The position numbers and the translations under genes were made by a program. 64,000 bases of DNA, from positions 446,938 to 510,937 of the forward strand of contig JAJEKV010000020.1 in assembly GCA_021234155.1 (NCBI GenBank). Reading direction: 5' to 3'. Below are positions 60,609 through 64,000 of the stretch, one piece after another (position 1 is the first letter of the stretch; the number at the start of each line of letters is the position of its first letter). This DNA comes from Isoetes taiwanensis (taxonomy: Eukaryota > Streptophyta > Lycopodiopsida > Isoetales > Isoetaceae). The notes under the pieces were generated by a model. It was not told where the DNA came from. It made no database searches and worked only from the letters and a program-made list of their open reading frames with translations.

Positions 60609-61785
60609 ATTCGAGGGGATCACTTTTAGTTTAAAGGTTGTACAAATTACTTGTAATGTGACTCATTGTATGTCATCTTTTGTGTAAATATAAGATTTTT
60701 CGTCTTCTATCTATGCCCAAATGTTTCCAGTAATTTTATATGTGTTCAATAAATTTTTTTTTTGGCTTGAACTAGTCTAAACTAGCGCAAACATCAGCAT
60801 TGGTCAATCCCTTTGTTGTCTTATCTGGCCATACAAGAACAATTAAGTCCAAGATGGTACCATCTTCTCTTAGTATACAGTTTGTCAATTATTCCATAGT
60901 CATGTCATCAATGACCACAGCTCCCAAGACGGATAACACTAGATTCCAAGCAACACTTGTAAAATTTACCATTGGGCATCCATAAGCCCAAGTGACCAAG
61001 AAGACTGAACTTCAAACCACATTATACGACAAGTGCAACTTAACAGTATAAAACCAACTATTATCTATTCAACATCATTTCATTGTCATAAGGTCTATTA
61101 TGCCGTGCAATAAGCAATATGCATCCCAATACATAAATTTTAACTGGTTGTAATTTCTGTTGTCTCTTTTCAATACAAAAAACAAATACTCGAGTCAAGT
61201 TTAGAACCAACGGTTGACTTCTTGATATTTCTAAATGTTACCAATAACAAAGTGCTTTAAAATTATAACAATAACTGCTATACATCATCTTTTGATCAGG
61301 ATGCCTTCAAAATAAACTTTCAAGATAGGTTGGTTTTTGCTCAAGATTTAGTGCCATATCTCAATAATTTAGCAGAAAATATATGCACAACAAATGAAGA
61401 GTAGCTTTATCATATAAGTTTACCAAAAACTTGAGCCTCATGTCTTAAATGAAGACTAAGAGATATATTATCTTGTATGAGTAATCAAAAGTATAAATTC
61501 AGATGTGAAACATAGATCTAGTTCAAGTGTTTGAGCAATCATTTGTGGCGTACTCAGTTCTCTTCGAATCCCATTTTCCAAGCTACTTTATAACCTACTA
61601 ACATAAAGAAAACATTAGGAAGAGAAGCCCGTATCTGCAGCCAATCAATACATTATTATCCATAGACCGGGTAAAAATGCAAAGGCCAAAAGGTACCTTA
61701 GGCTTCTCGATTGTCAACCGTTTGTCTAATGTAAACCTCTTGTCCCAAGTTAGAAAGAGCTTTATGTAAAAATACGTAATGCCAC
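60609..61785. other. No gene recognised
   Basis: AT-rich intergenic sequence; only short frames without recognisable domains are open. Confidence 0.4.
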
Positions 61786-61857
61786 GGTTCTATTGCGATA
61801 GCAATAGAACCGACATTCCTTGGATGGGGACGTCCTACTTGCACCTCCTATTTATAC
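61786..61857 (+). promoter_or_regulatory. Possible promoter: inverted repeat and TATA-like box
   Basis: GGTTCTATTGC (61786-61796) is mirrored by GCAATAGAACC (61801-61811). CTATTTATAC, a good TATA-box match, lies at 61848-61857 and C/T-rich leader-like sequence follows. No coding start was certain downstream. Confidence 0.35.
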
Positions 61858-63748
61858 CGCCTCCTTCCTCATTTCCAGTCATCGGTGTTCTCTTGAGCTT
61901 ATTTTCCTTATTGTTCTTTTCTAGCTCCACAAGCTCTTCCTACCTTCAACGCTCACAAGTTTGCTATCTTCAAGGCTTTTCCCTACGGGGACAACAAGTG
62001 GTTTGATTGTGCTGGCTTGGATCCGTTCTCTTTCTCTTGGACGCTTGGATTTTACAGTTTCGTGAAGAACTGCGGGGTTGTCTCGGTTTGGACATCGATT
62101 TGTTGAGCCAGTTTGTCTGCATAATATCCCATTACTTTCTTTCGATTTCTCCTTTCTGTCTGGGTGCATCGATCCAGGTTTATCCAGGGCGCATCGATCC
62201 AGAGTTGATCTGGGTGGATGTTCTTGAACTGTGCTTCTGTAGAGCAAGCAATAGCTGCTTCCGGTGATCTGCCTTTTCCGGTGATCTACCTTCTGGCGGA
62301 TTCACCTCTGCAAGTCGGCTCGCACTCCCTGGATCCCGCGAGCCCCTGCAATCGTGCAAGTCCCTTTTTTATGATCAATCCAGAACGTTCTTGTTTTGTA
62401 AGTAATTGATTCTCTGCCATTCCCTCTCTATCTGTTCGATTTCGTGGTTTCTGTGGCTTGCATCATGCCTCCATAGCCAGAAGCCTGACGATTGATGGTA
62501 AGGCCGACTTGCTTGTGGCTTCTCCTTTTCGGGTCAGAACAATCGGAAAAGATTCCCTGGCTGAGCTTGTGGTTGCTTGTTCTGCCCTCCTGCTAATCTA
62601 TTTGATTATTATTTGGTTTTATTTATTCAAGCCACAAGCCACATTCCTTCTTCTTCCCTGCTGGAGTGCTGCCATCGCAAGCGGCCGTCGCAATCGGCCT
62701 GCCAGCCGCCTCTGTCATCACCACGTGTTTTCTAGGGATACCCGGCGTCGGTTCCCCTTGTCCTCCCATGGCGTGGAGATACCAAGCTCCTGTTACCCCT
62801 TCGTATTTTTTGAGGTAAAACACAACGTTTGTTTAATCAGATCTAGGTCAGTTAGCTCTATGCGTATGCTCTTTTTAGATTTGCTTTAGGTGGCATTCTT
62901 GTTTTTTCTCTTGGGAAGGCCCTTGTAGACTCATGTGGCTCTATGTTCTCAACTTCCTAGATCAATCTCACTTTCTTTTATTCTTCGGTTCCGTGACACT
63001 TTCTTTTATTCTTCGTTTCCGTGACACGTTATTTGCACATTTCAAAACTTATGGGGCTCTTTGCTCTAGACCTTTTATATTAGTTGTTTTCTATTCTATT
63101 CTATTGTCTCGTCGTCTTATTTACAAGTCATTGGGTCAGCTGTCATGTGGTGTTTATGGTTTTTTAATACCACTGTTCCACAATACAGGCTCTCTAAGTC
63201 GATTTTTTGCTTCATGGCATTTCTTCTATTGTTCTAGGGGCTATGCCCATACAACTTTTTAGATTGCAGGGGTGTCTGTCCTTGTTGATCGTCGTGCACC
63301 AGTGTTTGCTAGCGGTTGGGTGTACAGTAGAGTTGTTCCGCTTTGGAGACATATGGTTGGAGGGTTCGAGTTTGCATTGGCACAATCCTATCCATGGAGA
63401 GGCTTCACATGTCCCTTTCAAAGTGGGTGCTCTATGCTTAGACGATCCAAGGTTCCCGAGATAGACAATCTAAGTTTTCCTGAGATGTATGACCCATGGT
63501 TCATGATGCTGAGTTTGCAATGGTACAATTTTAAGTGCGCAACCGGAAGACATTTCTAGTGTTTGATCAATGGGACTGTAAGTTTTTTATTGTTTGATTA
63601 ATGATCTTGGATTTTGGGTATACATTTTGGGGGATTTGTCTAGTTCATTGAGAGTTGCAAAATGGACTAATGCTTGTCGCACAAAATTTTCTCGGGTTCG
63701 GTTGTTTGGACTCGCTTTTGTCTTGGTTATGAAGTGCAACATTGCTAG
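61858..63748 (+). other. C/T-rich, transcript-like region without identified protein
   Basis: Base composition rises in C and T as in plant 5' leaders and first introns. A donor-like TTTTGTAAGTAATT occurs near 62395. GTGCATCGATCCAGG and GCGCATCGATCCAGAG are a short direct repeat (62164-62205). CACTTTCTTTTATTCTTCG is duplicated near 62970 and 62998. The longest frames (62458-62889, 63207-63464) match nothing I know. Confidence 0.35.
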
Positions 63749-63972
63749 TCACGTTATGGGTCATTGCACGAATTTTCGGTTTCTCATATATTTGATTTTC
63801 AATTTTTGCTTCAGCATTTGTTTGAAATAAGCTTATTACATCTAGATTTTCTTTTGTAGTCATGTTATGGGTCATTGCAAAAAAGTTTTCAGTTTCTCAT
63901 ATACTTGGTTTTCAATTTTTGCTCTAGCATTTGTTTGAGATAAGATTATGACATCTAAGTTTTTTCTTTCAA
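63749..63972. repeat. 111-bp two-copy tandem duplication
   Basis: Units begin TCACGTTATGGGTCATTGCA (63749) and TCATGTTATGGGTCATTGCA (63860) and run to TCTAGATTTTCTTT / TCTAAGTTTTTTCTTT, with about 10-15 percent divergence. Confidence 0.85.
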
Positions 63973-64000
63973 AGAGAGGTGGTGCTTTACACCTAACCTT

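Overview
This is nuclear DNA of a land plant. It contains PLS-type pentatricopeptide-repeat (PPR) genes with GT-AG introns, a plant-style tandem C/D snoRNA cluster behind telo-box motifs, a Ty3/gypsy chromovirus with a TGGTATCAGAGC primer-binding site, PIF/Harbinger and LINE elements, and many microsatellites. The PPR style and the odd gene pair at the left end suggest a non-seed plant such as a fern or lycophyte; that is an inference, not something the sequence proves.

Region 0.3-7.1 kb is the most unusual part. A decayed minus-strand gene resembling the transposase-like DUF7869 family stands head to head with a complete six-exon plus-strand gene (954 codons plus stop when spliced). The plus-strand protein joins a ParB/sulfiredoxin-like domain to a beta-class DNA amino-methyltransferase. 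At least twelve copies of a short palindrome (half-site close to AGCCAAAGTGTATTCC) sit in the shared promoter region and in three introns of the methyltransferase gene. I saw none in its exons and none elsewhere in the window. I read this as a candidate self-contained element: mobility-type gene, DNA-modification gene and cognate cis sites.

Region 7.1-10.7 kb has non-LTR retrotransposon pieces flanked on both sides by TC/CTCC microsatellites, then the last exons of an unknown gene. Region 10.7-15.05 kb is a PIF/Harbinger element with a Myb/SANT-like ORF1, a DDE transposase and a captured intron-bearing fragment of a nucleostemin-like GTPase gene. Region 15.1-15.7 kb is a cluster of three C/D snoRNAs, the first a U18 homologue.

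Region 15.7-31 kb is mostly non-coding: serial two-copy tandem duplications, a polypurine block, a roughly 1 kb AGATTC minisatellite with a ~373-bp higher-order period, microsatellites, a tRNA-like sequence, a decayed PPR gene and a copia fragment. Region 31.9-35 kb holds a PPR gene broken by single-base indels, plus two PPR remnants. Region 36.6-42.2 kb is a complete but decayed gypsy chromovirus with LTRs.

Region 42-64 kb holds another AGATTC array, a GRXS17-like glutaredoxin pseudogene, the C-terminal exons of the mitochondrial processing peptidase alpha subunit, a WD40 (JINGUBANG-like) gene remnant, an L1-type LINE, a second LINE fragment, a histone H3 pseudogene and a possible promoter near 61.85 kb. 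Several otherwise gene-like sequences carry single-base indels in or next to homopolymer runs, so some apparent pseudogenes could be consensus errors.
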